Shown: positions 11,000 to 23,450, counted from the stretch's first letter. The stretch is 64,000 bases of DNA from Metaphire vulgaris (GCA_018105865.1 CM030840.1:12237794-12301793); one strand, 5' to 3'. Translations and numbers: made by a program. The notes: a model not told the origin generated them from the sequence alone.

Positions 11000-12570
11000 A
11001 ATTTGTTTTGACAAAAGATAACCATAGGGTGCATTGACGAATTCAACACATGAACGGCACAGCAAGTCTGAAGATGGGTGTAGGGAGAAATTTTAAATTT
11101 TTCCAGGAGGGTGCAACATTTTTTACCTGGAGGCAAAGCACTACCAAGATGCCTGACAACCAATAAAACTTCCTTGTGTATGAAACTATACTACATATTC
11201 ACATATGTCAGACTGTTTTCTGATTCATTACCCCACATTTTTATAGACTTATAATTACCAGGGATGCAGTTGCACCCCTTTCATCCCCTTCCAAAGTCCA
11301 TGGGTCTTAACCATTTGCCTGGGAAAAAAATTGATTTTCAATTGCTCTGTCAGCTGTCATATGACATCTGCTATTTATTTTGCGAGGACAGTTTCCCAGA
11401 CTACAGCATAAAGAAAATGATCTCAGATGCAGTGAAACCTGCCAATCAACTCTTTTCTATTCTCCGTGATGACTTAATTGTTTATCACTGATAAATTCCC
11501 AATGCTCTGGTCTCAGTCAGTACCGCAGCCAAGTCAGTTGCTTCTCTAAAACGTCTAGGCAACTTGAAATTTCTCTGTTGCTGATAAAAACATTCACAAC
11601 CAAGAAGGGAATTTCAAAAGAAAGTGATGCAAAAAAATGATCTCGAGAACCTCAAGAGAAACATTTACCATGCAAAAAGCTAAATTCCCATTGAGAAAAT
11701 GATTATATATATAATTATTTTATTATAATAATAAATATAATATTATTATTAGTTATTATATATATATATATATATAAAACTGAATAATCATTGATGACAA
11801 TAGCATTAGCAAAAGCATACAAGTAAGTAAGTATGTAAGTAAGTATGTAAGTAAGTAAGTATATAAGTAAGTAAGTAAAATCTCGTGGATTCATGAAGTG
11901 CTTTTACAAGTAGTGCCACAGTGGCTGCCAATTTCTTAGATGCTTAGTCTGTCTTTAAAAAGCTATGGGGGGAAGGTGAATGGATGGCCAGACACCGGTC
12001 GATATATCCTTAGGGTTGTGAGGCTAGGTTGTTATAGCTATGTAGGAAATGATTTTAGAAACAGGAAGGATTTATGCTTAGATCTGAAGACATGAAGAAA
12101 CAAATGCAGGAATTATGGGAAATAGGATGTAAAGACACTAGATGATGAGGAATAAGTTAACCAATCATCTATTACTGATCCAAGAACATCATAACACTGC
12201 TTGAAAATATAAGCTGGAATGACGTCAATGTGAAGAAACTGCTGCTCTTACACTGCTCATCTGTGCAAAGAAAAAAAAAATCCAATATATTTTAGCAGTG
12301 GGGTGAAATGCTGAGAGCCTTAAAAGAGGAGTCATTCATTGACAGTGAGCGATTATCTTCTGTGTATAAAAGTCGAGAATTCAAAGATGCCCAATATTTT
12401 ATTCGAAGAGAATAAATCAATTGAAGGAATCTGTTGGTCAATTGAAGTCAATTAACTCTGGCAGTACGTTCGTTTTACCGCCACAAAAGACATATTTATT
12501 ATCTGTGCAAATTGGTTCCAACTGCTACTCAGTGAAACATCAGAAGAGTCCAATAACAAATGCAAATGGC
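11000..12570. other. intronic DNA, no gene seen
   Basis: This is the intron between the 12.6 and 9.1 kb exons. It contains an AT-rich patch (11700-11775) and a (TAAG)n array (11820-11878) followed by TCTCGTGGATTCATGAAGTG, a phrase echoed at 50875 (AATCTTGTGAATTTCTATAG). Confidence 0.5.
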
Positions 12571-12573
12571 CAC

Positions 12574-12739
12574 CTGAAGGTCATCTTCCTGAAGCTTCAG
12601 GGATTCAAGGTCACCACCAGGTGGCTGCAGGACTCGGATTTCTGCGTCCAGTTTCGTTAGCCAGTCGTTCAATTCACACAAGGTCCTCAACAGCCGCACG
12701 CACTGGTCGTGGTCGGCACTTTCTTTTGAACAGGTTCTG
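12574..12739 (-). CDS. DMD: dystrophin/utrophin-like exon, start of spectrin repeat 24
   Basis: This is the exon that best identifies the gene. After one base completing a split codon it encodes 55 residues, including LCELNDWLTKLDAEI and then QPPGGDLESL. Vertebrate dystrophin has LQELLVWLQLKDDEL and APIGGDFPAV at the same spacing, and the PxGGD loop between helices A and B is distinctive. The donor is CTTCAG|GTGGCC, phase 0. The acceptor is a tandem NAGNAG (TACAGCAG), so the exon may start at 12739 or at 12736, adding or dropping one serine in the junction. The neighbouring exons at 13985-14166 and 9044-9155 are in compatible phase. Confidence 0.85.
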
Positions 12740-12942
12740 CTGTAATATAATGCAAAAGCACTCATTTCAGAAAAACGGTAGCTCTGACAGTTTTAAAGCA
12801 AATAGTATGCAGGATGCAGATGCAGAAAAACAAGATGCAGCAGTGAAGTATGAAGATCACAGTTAATAATAATAAATAATCAAAAGAAAATAATTGGTTG
12901 TCATAATAAATAATAATAATACCTTTTATAGCAACGTTTAGG

Positions 12943-12962
12943 TAATAATAATAATAATAATA

Positions 12963-12995
<33 letters not shown>

Positions 12996-13015
12996 TATTA
13001 TTATTATTATTATTA
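12943..13015. repeat. inverted (AAT)n/(ATT)n array
   Basis: An AAT run turns directly into an ATT run, giving a perfect hairpin-forming structure in the intron upstream of the PPGGD exon. Confidence 0.85.
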
Positions 13016-13315
13016 AACTGGCAATTTCTTGTGTGGTGTGCCATAGTACCAAATGTTAGGAGCAAGGGACTCCATAAATAAATAAATGAAATAACAGTAA
13101 TCATGTGCAAACAAAAATGAATGGAATACAATCGAAGTCAGAAAAGAGTATGATTTTCAGAACAGGTATGTCTTTAATTTTTCTTGAAAGTTCACAGAGA
13201 ATGGGATGATTTTACAGATATCAGTAGATTGTTCCATGTCTGTGGTCCTGATACTGCAAAAGACCTGGAACCGAGTGATGTTTTACAGTGACGTTTTACT
13301 GTAATGCTCAGAGGC

Positions 13316-13316
<1 letters not shown>

Positions 13317-13377
<61 letters not shown>
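13317..13377. repeat. (AAT)n, tail of minus-strand LINE
   Basis: It sits at the 3' end of the LINE fragment 13378-13660 read on the minus strand. Confidence 0.85.
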
Positions 13378-13378
<1 letters not shown>

Positions 13379-13660
13379 TGATTTAAAGTGGTTTAGGAGG
13401 CTAAGTAAGCCTGTGCAAAAGCCACTGTAGTAGCTTTCCACATTCAAGAACCTAGTTTTCCGAGATAGCTTTTGAATCCATTTTTTCTGTTTCAACTGTC
13501 ACTCCCACCTCGTCCAAACTGCTCCATTTGTCCACAAGTTCCCACAACCCTTGCACTAACAAAAATTTTCTTTCTTGGACCCTCCCTCTGCTTAAACAAT
13601 TTACATTTGTGGCCTCTTGTGCTGCTGTAGTGTGCAAATGTAAAGAATCAATCGTATGGC
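13378..13660 (-). pseudogene. LINE C-terminus with conserved 3' tail
   Basis: The minus-strand frame contains GRVQERKFLLVQGLWELVDK followed by WSSLDEVGVTVET. The 3' UTR then reads CTACAGTGGCTTTTGCACAG and CCTAAACCACTTTAAATCAC. The same protein and tail occur on the plus strand at 44580-44798. Confidence 0.7.
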
Positions 13661-13984
13661 ACATCTACTAATCGATGGTACTTCAAATCCATCATATGTC
13701 TCATATACTCGTTAAATGTCACTGAGCCGAGAAGCGATTAAAGGTCAGAAAAATGTCTCCATAACTTTCATCAAACTGTGAATGAACCTCCCGCATTTAA
13801 ATACAGTTTTACCAGATAGAAATGCAATGAATTAATTTCTAGAGATTAAGACATACATCAGATTTGAGACCAATAAACATGAACCAAAGCAAAGAAACTA
13901 AAAAATTCAAAGTCACATTCAACAGTCAAACGAACTAATGCAATAATTGACTTGCTCTTCAGATATATAGCACAGAGATTATAC

Positions 13985-14166
13985 CTGGCCTTGTGCGTTT
14001 TATGTTCAGTGTGATGCCAACGTCTGTTCATTTCATCAAACTTTCTTCGAATCATGTCAGCATCAGGTGTTTTTGAATCACCTCTGTTGTCCTGTCCTGC
14101 AGCAGCAGCTGGAAGTGAGGCAAGGTCAGCGATGCTCTGATGTGCATTTATCTCCATTTCCAATTC
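13985..14166 (-). CDS. DMD: dystrophin/utrophin-like exon, spectrin repeat 23 helices B and C
   Basis: The acceptor TTTTGACGCAG is followed in phase 0 by ELEMEINAHQSIADL. The exon ends at GGCCAG|GTATAA after 60 codons plus two bases. Human dystrophin has LQGEIEAHTDVYHNL and then LLQRRLDNMNFKWSEL; here the second block is MIRRKFDEMNRRWHHTE, with the invariant helix-C tryptophan. A short alanine run (AAAAG) lies in the B-C loop. Upstream is a 27-kb intron reaching the exon at 41.5 kb, and the phase there is also 0. I see no further spectrin-like exon inside that intron. Confidence 0.82.
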
Positions 14167-15378
14167 CTGCGTCAAAATCAGCATCAGTCCTCTCACTCAA
14201 GCAAATGACAACTTCAAAATCATTTGTAAAATACAAATCACATAAGTAATGTAATGTATCACTGATGCATGATTGATGTTCAATATGTTGGACGTCTGGG
14301 GATTCCCCCCCCCCCCCAACTACTAAATCCCTTCTTCTAATGGAGGCAAAAACGTTTATTTCAGCCACCTGGTGGTCGCAAATTTGGCATGACCCCCATT
14401 GTTTTCTTGAATAATGAAACACTGCATAAACTGCAGAGAAAAATGCAGCGGCAGCAGCAAGAAGCAAAATTTGATGCTATACAGATACACCGAATGGCAA
14501 TGTATTAAAAAAAGATTAAGAAGATTAAAGTAAAAATGTTTATAAATATGAAATTCAGAAAGCAATCTTGCAATAAAAATGAAAATGTTAAACATTAATA
14601 GCAAATAAAGTAATATGAAAATGTTAAACATTAATAGCAAATAAAGTAATAATCTTTCATCTACATCAACTAAAAGTCTAACAGGTAACATGACACCAGT
14701 GGCGGCTCCACAGGGACCCCCAGTGGGCCTAAAAACTGGTACAACCATACAACCATGTTTCTTTTCAAATTTGTGAACAACCCCTGGGTCAAATGCGTGA
14801 AATTTGGTGCACCACTGCAGTATTATGTCACGAATGCAGCCCTTTCAGTTTATTTTAAATTTCAAAATACAACAGCACCACCTAGCAAAAACGACACAGG
14901 CCAGGTGTAACTATACATGAAACAACATGAGAGAAATAAATGTACTAAATCTGAGAAGCCACTAGTGAAACTTCTCCCACGGTGACAGTTGCATTGCTCT
15001 TGCCAAATCATTCACATCAATCTCTCTAATAGAAGTTTCGTGAAATCAAATAAATCCCTTTTGCACACGACTTTTCAAAGCCCAAAATAGACAAGGGTCA
15101 TAAGATGCGAGTCAAATAAATACCCTCTACCCACTTGACGTCAGTTCACAGTGTGATTCAACACCAACCCATACATCAATTAAAGTCTTTCAGATGGTCA
15201 CTAACTGGCAAAGAAGAAATCGTAAAGGAAGAATGTGACCCAACTCAAACGTCTATGGTACACAGTACGAAATTCCAGCAAAACTCGACATTACCAGCCA
15301 CAAAAAGTGACAGACTGGCAGAAGGATTGCTAGAAGCAGACCAACTGAAGACCCGCACAAGTTGACAATGCTGCCACC

Positions 15379-15599
15379 CAATGTTCCCTCTAAGCTGTGC
15401 GTGTGCGCGCGCGCGCACAGAGGTCGCAAGGCAAGTGCACAAAGGAAAAAATGGAGCGCACACAATTTTTGAACATTGCTTCCATTGCTTTCATATCATA
15501 CACATATACTTACTGCACAGAAGTTGACTTTCCATGTACAGTTTTGCACACAAGTAATTTCATGCGCACACGTACTACAAACAATTAGAGGGAACACTG
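15379..15599. mobile_element. hAT MITE, CARTGTTCCCTCTAA family
   Basis: The ends are CAATGTTCCCTCTAA and TTAGAGGGAACACTG, with a perfect 8-bp duplication CTGCCACC (15371-15378 and 15600-15607). It contains a GC alternating run. A second copy is at 36914-37233. Confidence 0.9.
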
Positions 15600-16162
15600 C
15601 TGCCACCGTTCAATTGCTGCTGTAAAACACAACAATACGGTCGCTCGACTGACAAGACATACCATCTAAATATAACTTCACAGCTCAGAAAACAGGTAGA
15701 CCTGGCTACAATAATATCTCAAATACTGTAACTTTTTACCTGAGGATTATTACACTGGTAACGATTTCATCATTTAATGCCAAAACCATTTGCAGCAAGG
15801 GACCTTTTGAAGCGTTCAGTTTTGGGGTTCAACAGCACATGAAGTGCGTCTAACGAGTGACATGTGAAGCGTAAGTGCTTTAAAAGTAACCAAAGTACTA
15901 AAGGATATTAGAATAATTAGATTGTGCTTGTATAGCTACTAGAGTGTAGTATAAAATATTGTAGAAGTACCAAAGTACCAGTAGGGAGTACTGTAGCGGA
16001 AGGAGGCATTTATGACACTGTGTGCTGAAAATTTTGTTGTTATTTGCAGAATTAAAGACAAGAAAACAAAGAAAGAGTATACAAAAACAATACAGAAACA
16101 AACCCATGATTTGAATGAAAGGACAAATGGAACACAGTGTTCTCACATAGGACAAATCGTGA

Positions 16163-16165
16163 CAA

Positions 16166-16240
<75 letters not shown>
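16163..16240. repeat. inverted (AAT)n/(ATT)n array
   Basis: An AAT run is followed by an ATT run and could form a long hairpin. Confidence 0.85.
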
Positions 16241-16241
<1 letters not shown>

Positions 16242-17365
16242 AGTCCTGAAATGGAAGACCTCTTGGAATGAGCATTGACAGAAATGTTCCCACCCCAAGT
16301 CCACCATAATATGTCCATTCATTCAAGGCATTAATAGCCCATCCATGTCATGAGGTAATAATAACAATTATGAACTTCTATGACACCATCTCTAATACTC
16401 AAAGATATCAACTGATGTTGCCTCAAATCCATACAACAGAAGAACAGGTACATTTCAGGGATCAGTCAATGGGGAAACAGCAAGGCAGAAAATGCATATT
16501 TGGTTAAATGCAACAAAAGAAAAACGACTCTGGCAAAAAATTATCAAATGCAGACAACTTTGGTGACGGGACAAAAGTTATGAACAGGCCAGAAACGAAC
16601 GTGCAAAATTAATGCAACAAATTCAGCAAAAACCCGCAAAAAATCCACTTGCACTTGCAAATCAATTATAGAAACTTGTATCCTTCAGACGTGCAAGATT
16701 TGTTACACAAGATCTTCTGATCTGTCATGAAATTTTACTCATACAGTTTCAGGTATATCAATCCTGTTTTCCTAGCACCAACTCTGCATCATTTTCAGGT
16801 GCAGTATTTGCAAAGATAATGTGTCGGTGTCAAAGTCCTGGTCTGCGTGACTGTCAGAATTTGACTGCAGCTACAGCAGTAGGAAGAAACGACAGCTGCT
16901 GTTTCTGCAGCAGCAGCAGCTATGTCCTGGTGCTATGCCGCAACTGAAAGTGATGGTAACAGGTCAGCTCATGGAAGTCAATGCTGCATAGGGTTCAACA
17001 ATAATCAAAGACCATTCAAAATACGTTATGTGGTAGAAAACAATGCTGCATAGGGTTCAACAACAAATAATCAAAAAGCATTTGAAAAACATTATATGGT
17101 AGAATTACTATATCAACATCAATGAACAGTGAATAACGGCGACAATAATATCAATCATTGATGAACGCCACATAATGCGAATGATTTATAGTTGGCACAC
17201 AAAGACAATTACGACACACACGACACAAGTATGCATGCGTTCTCCTCTGTCGCAGAGCAGCAGTTTTTTTTTAATGACTGCAGCAAAACATTTCTGCCTG
17301 GGAAACACAAATTATATATAAATCTGATGCACATGACTGGACTCCACCACTAACAAAAATTTTGG

Positions 17366-17408
<43 letters not shown>

Positions 17409-18395
17409 CACAACAAATAGTATAATGCATCATGATCAACATTTATTCTCTTTCCCAAGCATTTGAGTGATACCAGCACTGCAAAATGAAAAGTGTACTG
17501 TGCATTATTTATTCCAAGAGAAAATTCTATATTCTTTTGAAGTTGATTCCAGTGTTTGAAGTCATCTCGCAACAATCATCCAGTTTCTGAGTTGACTGAA
17601 GGAATGAGCGATACAATAACATTGAATTGCATTGACGGTTTGTCTCAGAATGCTAATGACACGATAAGCAATTGAAAACACTTGCACAATCGACGAAAAA
17701 ACATTGAAAAATCGTTCCAAACCTCAAAACAGCAGTAGGAGATGATGAACTGAATAAAAGGAAGATTCTCTTACCGATCCAGCAACCAGGACCGTTAAGC
17801 TAGAACCCATTGGTTAATGATTAGCCGAAAGGTAGTTGCTTCACAGGGTCCTCTTGTTCGTAACAATTGCTAATCTCAAGGATTTACGTCAATGACCACA
17901 GCACAAATCTTCATTAGAAACAGACAACAGACGTCCGCGTTATTTCCCTAAAGGCTGACGCCTCGTTGAAGATGCAATTGATCTGTAAATGCTTCGCACA
18001 AACCAGAATTTTCTTGGTCTCTAACTTTCACAACAGATGGCAATAGAGTTTGTTGAATATGCAATTATGCATCCTTAAAGTAACTGATGCTCTGGTTCAA
18101 AGTCCATTACCGCCACAGACGCATCGCCACAAATATTATGCATTCAGTCATCTTTGCCACTACGTCAGAGAAGATCATAGGAAAAGGAAATAATGGCTGA
18201 AGACTGAAGAGACATATGCTTGCAATTTAACTACAAATGATATCTTAGATATATTCATAGGAATTCGTTAAATTATTATTTATTTCGGAAGCTCTTGAAC
18301 TTGGTATGTGGCATTCATTTTATGATCCACAACATTTTGTGGGCCATCACTTCTCACATAATAACAGCAGCAACAACAACCATAATCATCTGGAT
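16241..18395. other. long intron, no gene seen
   Basis: Within the 27-kb dystrophin intron. It holds a (CA)n array at 17369-17406 and a local duplication of CAATGCTGCATAGGGTTCAAC (first 20 bases at about 16979 and again near 17039), but no recognisable exon. Confidence 0.5.
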
Positions 18396-18622
18396 CTGCC
18401 TTACTGGTCGTCCCGAGGACCAGACTGCTCACTGTTGGGGATCGAGCATTTCCCGTGGCAGTGGCACGGGCATGGAACTGTCTACCTCCATCTATACAGC
18501 TCTCTCCGACTTTAGATACTTTTAAGAAGAGACTTAAAACATGGCTATTCTGCACTAGTTATTTGTAACATTGTAATGTGTTCATGCAGTTCGGCTGAAT
18601 GAGTAACCACATTAATCAGTAC

Positions 18623-18658
<36 letters not shown>
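18396..18658 (+). pseudogene. LINE C-terminus with (AAT)n tail
   Basis: The plus-strand frame reads ARAWNCLPPSIQ then TLDTFKKRLKTWLF, the hallmark of CR1-type LINE ends. A short 3' UTR and (AAT)n (18625-18658) follow. Confidence 0.8.
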
Positions 18659-18659
<1 letters not shown>

Positions 18660-19282
18660 TTCATAAAAGCTCGATTTATTTTATCTAATAATAAAAATAA
18701 ATAGGTGAGAATTCCAGCCATCAAGCATTGTTTTAAAATGGATTATATTACAATATGCTGACCAACATTCTTTGCCAGGCTTTTTCAGAAATTGTAATTT
18801 TAGCACACTTTAAATGCTACAGTACTAAAATACAAACTCCATGGATTACTTTATGTCTTGCATCACAACATTAATTGCATGCGGTGCTGTGATGTGTGAT
18901 CTCTGCGGTGACATTACAGTCCTTATTCTTTCTCAGAAAGAGGGAAAATGTCCTGTGAAAGTCCCTCTGACGAGAAAATCATCAGAGGTGAATGTGAAAC
19001 ATCCCATTTGCATATTTGCCATGACAGCTGCATTAATACATTTGCCAGCACTTGCACAAGAGTCTGGCTTGTTATATCCACGGAAATCAGATGGCTGATC
19101 TTTCTCCCGATTGAAAGCAAGATTTTTTGTTTTAATGCCAGCAGATTATAACGTAATTATTATTATTAATGTTCATAAGCACTTTTTGAGCTGCTCTAAT
19201 AGGAACCTTGTTGGCAGTGATGTTACTAACACGTGGCGACCATAATGGTTTTCTCCAAGCATCATGGTGGAAAATATTACTA

Positions 19283-19459
19283 CAGTAGAACTTCATTATA
19301 ATCAAATAATGTACTTAACGGATCTGTAAAATTTAATACATTATATCCAAGGTACGCGATTTGTAACACCATCCGTTACGGCGGCACATCAAATGGGACA
19401 GTACATTGTGGTATATTATAATATGATATAAACAAGTCCATTATATCGAAGTTCTACTG
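19283..19459. mobile_element. TA-flanked MITE (pogo/Tigger-like ends)
   Basis: The ends CAGTAGAACTTCATTATA and TATATCGAAGTTCTACTG are inverted repeats flanked by TA. It is 177 bp, without coding sequence. Confidence 0.75.
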
Positions 19460-20486
19460 TACACTATATTATTAGTAGCAATAATAATTATTACTATTAT
19501 AAGATAATCATAGTAATTAATAATAATAATTATTATTATTATTACTAAGCACTTTACAGCACTAGCATGACTTTATTGGGTGCAGAAAAATTATGCAAAA
19601 AATAAATAAATTTACTGATTTACTGCACCACGCTCACAATTTGGATGAACTACTGCGTAAATCTTGTCTTCACTAATAATAGTACCGGGTAATAATAATA
19701 ATAATAATAGTATCTACCCGGTAATGACTCAAATTCGGCCACCCATATTTGGGCCTAGACTGGTTGCAAGATACATAAAGATGCACCATGACTGTCTACT
19801 TTTTTGCATTTGTATTACAAGACTCATTTTTTAAAAACCCAATTGAATGAGGACTCAGCCTAGAATGTCAAGAAATAGAATTAGTCGGATAAGCTGTATG
19901 TGATATTGGCACATACTGTGACTGTAATCAAAATAATAAAGAAAATAAGTAAGTAAATAAGTACAATCTTGCAAATTGATATAGCACTTTCAAAAGTAGT
20001 ACTCTGCAGTAGCTATATATATATATATCCTTAGGTGCTTAGAAATTCATAAAAGAACTCTTCCTTTCACTTATAATTTAAAATGTGCTTCTATCACTTA
20101 TGTGAAACTTTGCTCAGTTCATTTTAAATAAGATTAAAAATCTGTCAGATAAAAACAACAGAAAAGTACCTATGAATTTGTGAGTGTGTGTGTGTGTGTG
20201 AGTGTGCATGTGGCAAGTGTGCATGTATGGTGCATTATCACAGGACTCCAATCAATTTTCTCATTGACACCAGTTGCTTGTAACATCCAAGATATGTTCC
20301 TCAAGAGGGTCTTCTGATTCCCTTGGCATCTGTGGACTTAACAACACCGTTTTGGACGTAACCATCAGAGATGCTCTAGTAGAGTGCAAATTTCTTTCTC
20401 TTCAATTCTTCTGTGTAAGTACTGTCATTTTCCAGCCTTCCCAATAACTACGTTGTTAGTGCAAGAAAAAAGAGAAGTTGGGTAGA

Positions 20487-20489
<3 letters not shown>

Positions 20490-20518
<29 letters not shown>

Positions 20519-20547
20519 CATTCATTCATTCATTCATTCATTCATTG
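20490..20547. repeat. (ATTG)n then (ATTC)n array
   Basis: A GATT run switches to a CATT run in mid-array. Confidence 0.85.
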
Positions 20548-20699
20548 GTGACACATTCTGATACTGTGGATAACAGACATCAATAACATGGTGTCATTTC
20601 ATTCGACCATCATGACGGTTTCTTACAATATACAGACTGTTAAGACACAAAGATTGAGATGCAGTGCAATTTGTGGAATGATGACAAAATTTAGGTGGA

Positions 20700-20830
20700 G
20701 ATTTCACTGCTGTTTAATAAACAGGTTGGGAGACACAAACAGCATTTTATAGTGCATGCAAGCTTGGTAGACAGATGGAATGAATCGGATGAGAAGATAG
20801 TACCGGGTAATGGCTACTAGAGCAAATGAT
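20700..20830 (+). pseudogene. LINE reverse-transcriptase C-terminal scrap
   Basis: The plus-strand frame LVDRWNESDEKIV matches the remnant at 1066-1313 on the other strand. It is interrupted soon after. Confidence 0.5.
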
Positions 20831-20857
20831 TTCAACATAAACCTTAGTACTATCGAA

Positions 20858-20965
20858 CAGAGATGTTAGTCCTTAGCCTTGGTCCTGGCCTTCAGCACTC
20901 CTTAAGGACAATTTACAAGTCCTTGGTTCTGGTCCTGACCTTGAGGGTTGAGTCCTTGGTTTGTC
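20858..20965. mobile_element. second copy of the TCCTTGG MITE
   Basis: It starts CAGAGATGTTAGTCCTTAGC and shares the interior order of the 1835-1949 element (TTAAGGACAA, GTCCTTGG, GAGTCCTTGG). Its right end is lost. Confidence 0.5.
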
Positions 20966-21025
20966 ATTCAAATCAATCAGTGACTTGGACCATAAAATAC
21001 TGATGCATTAATTTAGCGTTCTAGC

Positions 21026-21295
21026 ATGAATAAGAGCTCATTCAATATACATTTTATTATTACGTTTATGGTCTGTGTTTATGGCACCCATACAGTGTTA
21101 CCACACGATGATGATGATAATGATGATGGTGGTGATGATGATGATGATAATGACAACGACAACGATGATGATTGTGGTGATGGTGATTTTGATGATGATG
21201 ATGATGATAATGGTTTTGGTGATGGTGATTTTGATGATGATGATGATGGTGGTGGTGTGATGATGATAATTATTACTGGACTGAGTCTCAAATAA
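21026..21295 (+). CDS. possible Asp-rich small ORF over a (GAT)n array
   Basis: The 89-codon frame opens with a hydrophobic stretch (FNIHFIITFMVCVYG), which could pass as a signal peptide. A long Asp/Asn/Gly run follows, with a repeated GDGDFDDDDD block. The acidic part is simply a GAT microsatellite (about 21105-21262), so chance is the default explanation. No splice context or homologue is known to me. Confidence 0.15.
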   Translation: MNKSSFNIHFIITFMVCVYGTHTVLPHDDDDNDDGGDDDDDNDNDNDDDCGDGDFDDDDDDNGFGDGDFDDDDDGGGVMMIIITGLSLK

Positions 21296-21747
21296 GTAGG
21301 TGGTCTATGCCATTAATATACAGTAGTTTTCCACTATTTTCCCAAGACCTGCATTTTACTTCGAAGTTACCTTAACTTTGGGAAATGATCATCCTATGCA
21401 AAGTGCTCTGTACTAATCAACACAGCATGTATTGTAAAAAAAGTTATGCAAGCATGTTGAATACACAGGATGAGTATAAAGTGAATAGTGCTTCCTTTAT
21501 TTTAAAATTGAATTCACAATTACACCAAATCATTTCCATAAGTCTTCAATGCCTCCATTTTCAGAATTGAGATCTGTTTTGTTTGTAATTATTTTCAAAG
21601 AAAATGTCTAAATAAGTTGTTTAAACACATAATGTATTCATACAAAATTACTGGACAAATTTCATTTTGCTCTTTGCTTGACAATTAGATATGCTCAGAT
21701 GGTTGGAATTTAGAATTTTTCCAGATTTCCAGAAACCTTAAATAAAG

Positions 21748-21750
21748 GTC

Positions 21751-21790
<40 letters not shown>

Positions 21791-21825
21791 CAATTTATTG
21801 ATTGATTGACTGATGGATTGATGAT
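21748..21825. repeat. (ATTG)n array
   Basis: About ten GATT units with later variants, preceded by AATAAAGGTCTT, possibly a retroelement 3' end. Confidence 0.8.
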
Positions 21826-22417
21826 TAGAACACAAAGTATATCACAAAAAACAGAACAGCTGTGACATCAAGAAGATGTGGATACAAGACCACATGCCTT
21901 TTAGTAAGTATGTCACAGATGGGGAGAGGTAATGGAAATGCTAGCATAGCAAATAACCACATTTTAATGCATTTATTCATTAAAAGTGTGGTTGTGTAAA
22001 ATATTTAAAATGAAAAATCCCACTTTGATATTCTCAACATCACTTCACTTCTCCAATCAAGATATAACTAATAATATGGTAATGCAATATATTCACAAAT
22101 AAAATCTTAAATAAATTTATCTCATAAAAATTGGTTTCTAGAGTGCAAAATGCTTTGTAAAAGCACTTGACGTTAAGTTGTCTTTCAGTTTAAATAAGCT
22201 CACCAAATGAAAATGGATTTCAAGTGTCAAAGAAAACATGAGTTACGGTACATTTTCACAATCTCTAACCCAACAATATACAACAAAATTGAATGGCAAT
22301 AATATTAACATTGCACCCAAACTGTGATACACATGGCCAAAGAGAGGGTATGGCCATGGATGAGCACTTCCCACCATTGGCTGCGACAGTCCTTATGGGC
22401 TACAGACTGTGGTAGTG

Positions 22418-22490
22418 ATGATGATGATTATGGTGGTGGTGGTGGTGGTGATGATGATGGTGGTGATGAAGATGAAGATGATGATGAAAA
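22418..22490. repeat. (GAT)n/(GGT)n imperfect array
   Basis: Interspersed GAT, GGT and GAA triplets. The Met/Val-rich open frame over it is an artefact. Confidence 0.8.
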
Positions 22491-22705
22491 GTAATAATAT
22501 TACAAAAACTACAAATAATCACATTAAGCATTCTTCCCCGACTAAGTACAAAGCTACTCAGTCAGAACTATGGTTTCTAATGGCATACGTGTTTATTAAT
22601 ACTAATCTGGTGATTATAGTAAAAATTCTTAAACAGAATGCAAGCAAATACAGAAGAATTCAGCCACTGCTTGCAGTGCAGGACATACTCTGGTCAACGC
22701 TTATG

Positions 22706-22812
22706 ACTCAACCGCTCAAAGCTGACAACTCAACCGCTCAAAGCTGATGACTCAACCGCTCAAAGCTGATGACTCAACCGCTCAAAGCTGATGACTCAAC
22801 TGCTCAAACTGA
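22706..22812. repeat. 22-bp minisatellite, about five units
   Basis: The unit begins ACTCAACCGCTCAAAGCTGA; starts fall at 22706, 22728, 22750, 22772 and 22794. The middle units are identical and the outer ones diverge slightly. Confidence 0.95.
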
Positions 22813-23154
22813 ACTATTCGGTTGACCGTCTTTGCCCTTACTTATAATTAGTAGCAGACTTTGTTTACTCGCAGGAACAGGAAGCTCAGCAGACTCTCTC
22901 TTATCATCATCAAACGTGGGCAGAAGCGATCAGCAGTTGATGGATACGTGCCACTTAAAAGATGTCCGCTTTCCTGGAATACTCTCCCGGAGTCATTCTA
23001 TCGATCATATCTTCGTCGTATCTTTTCCGTGCGTGGCTAGTTTTTGCAAGGCAACTTAAATTGATTTATACCGGAGTGAAATTGAAAATCTCGCGCCGTC
23101 CGTCGTTCTGCGAGAGAGAGAAGGCCGAATATTTTGGCCGAGAAATGCATGTGA

Positions 23155-23228
23155 CATAGGCTGCGTCAGAGCTCTGAAACCGGGAGATGTTCTATAGGCC
23201 CGTGGTTCAAACCCCCGAGCCAGGTCGG
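23155..23228 (+). repeat. degenerate tRNA-like SINE head (uncertain)
   Basis: GTGGTTCAAACCCCCGAGCC contains a good pol III B box (GGTTCAAACCC). Upstream GTCAGAGCTCTG is a poor A box. It is too decayed for a tRNA gene. Confidence 0.3.
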
Positions 23229-23268
23229 GCTGGGCGGTTAGAGATTTTATTTCTTAAGCGGTCACATG

Positions 23269-23450
23269 CAGGGTTTAATCTAGGCCGTTTCGGGGTGAAA
23301 ATTCCCCCAGGAAATTTCAAATTCCCCCCCGGAAATTTTGGCAAACTACATCAACTAACAGCAGCCCCCCAGCAGAATTCTCCCCGGCTTTGTCAGTTTC
23401 CCCCGGCTTTGTCAGTTTCCCCCCGAGTCAAGAGTCTAGATTAAACACTG
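23269..23450. mobile_element. hAT MITE, CAGTGTTTAATCTAG family
   Basis: The ends are CAGGGTTTAATCTAGG and GTCTAGATTAAACACTG, with a perfect duplication GTCACATG (23261-23268, 23451-23458). The interior has repeated CCCCGGAAATTT and GGCTTTGTCAGTTTCC words. The sister copy is at 57527-57725. Confidence 0.92.

Noticed and set aside
14698..14817. Complete CAGTGGCGGCTC-family MITE
   Set aside because: The left end is convincing but the right end matches only CCACTG and there is no target duplication; treated as a fragment.
22706..22812. CRISPR-like array
   Set aside because: The 22-bp units are directly adjacent, without spacers, in a eukaryotic intron; it is a minisatellite.
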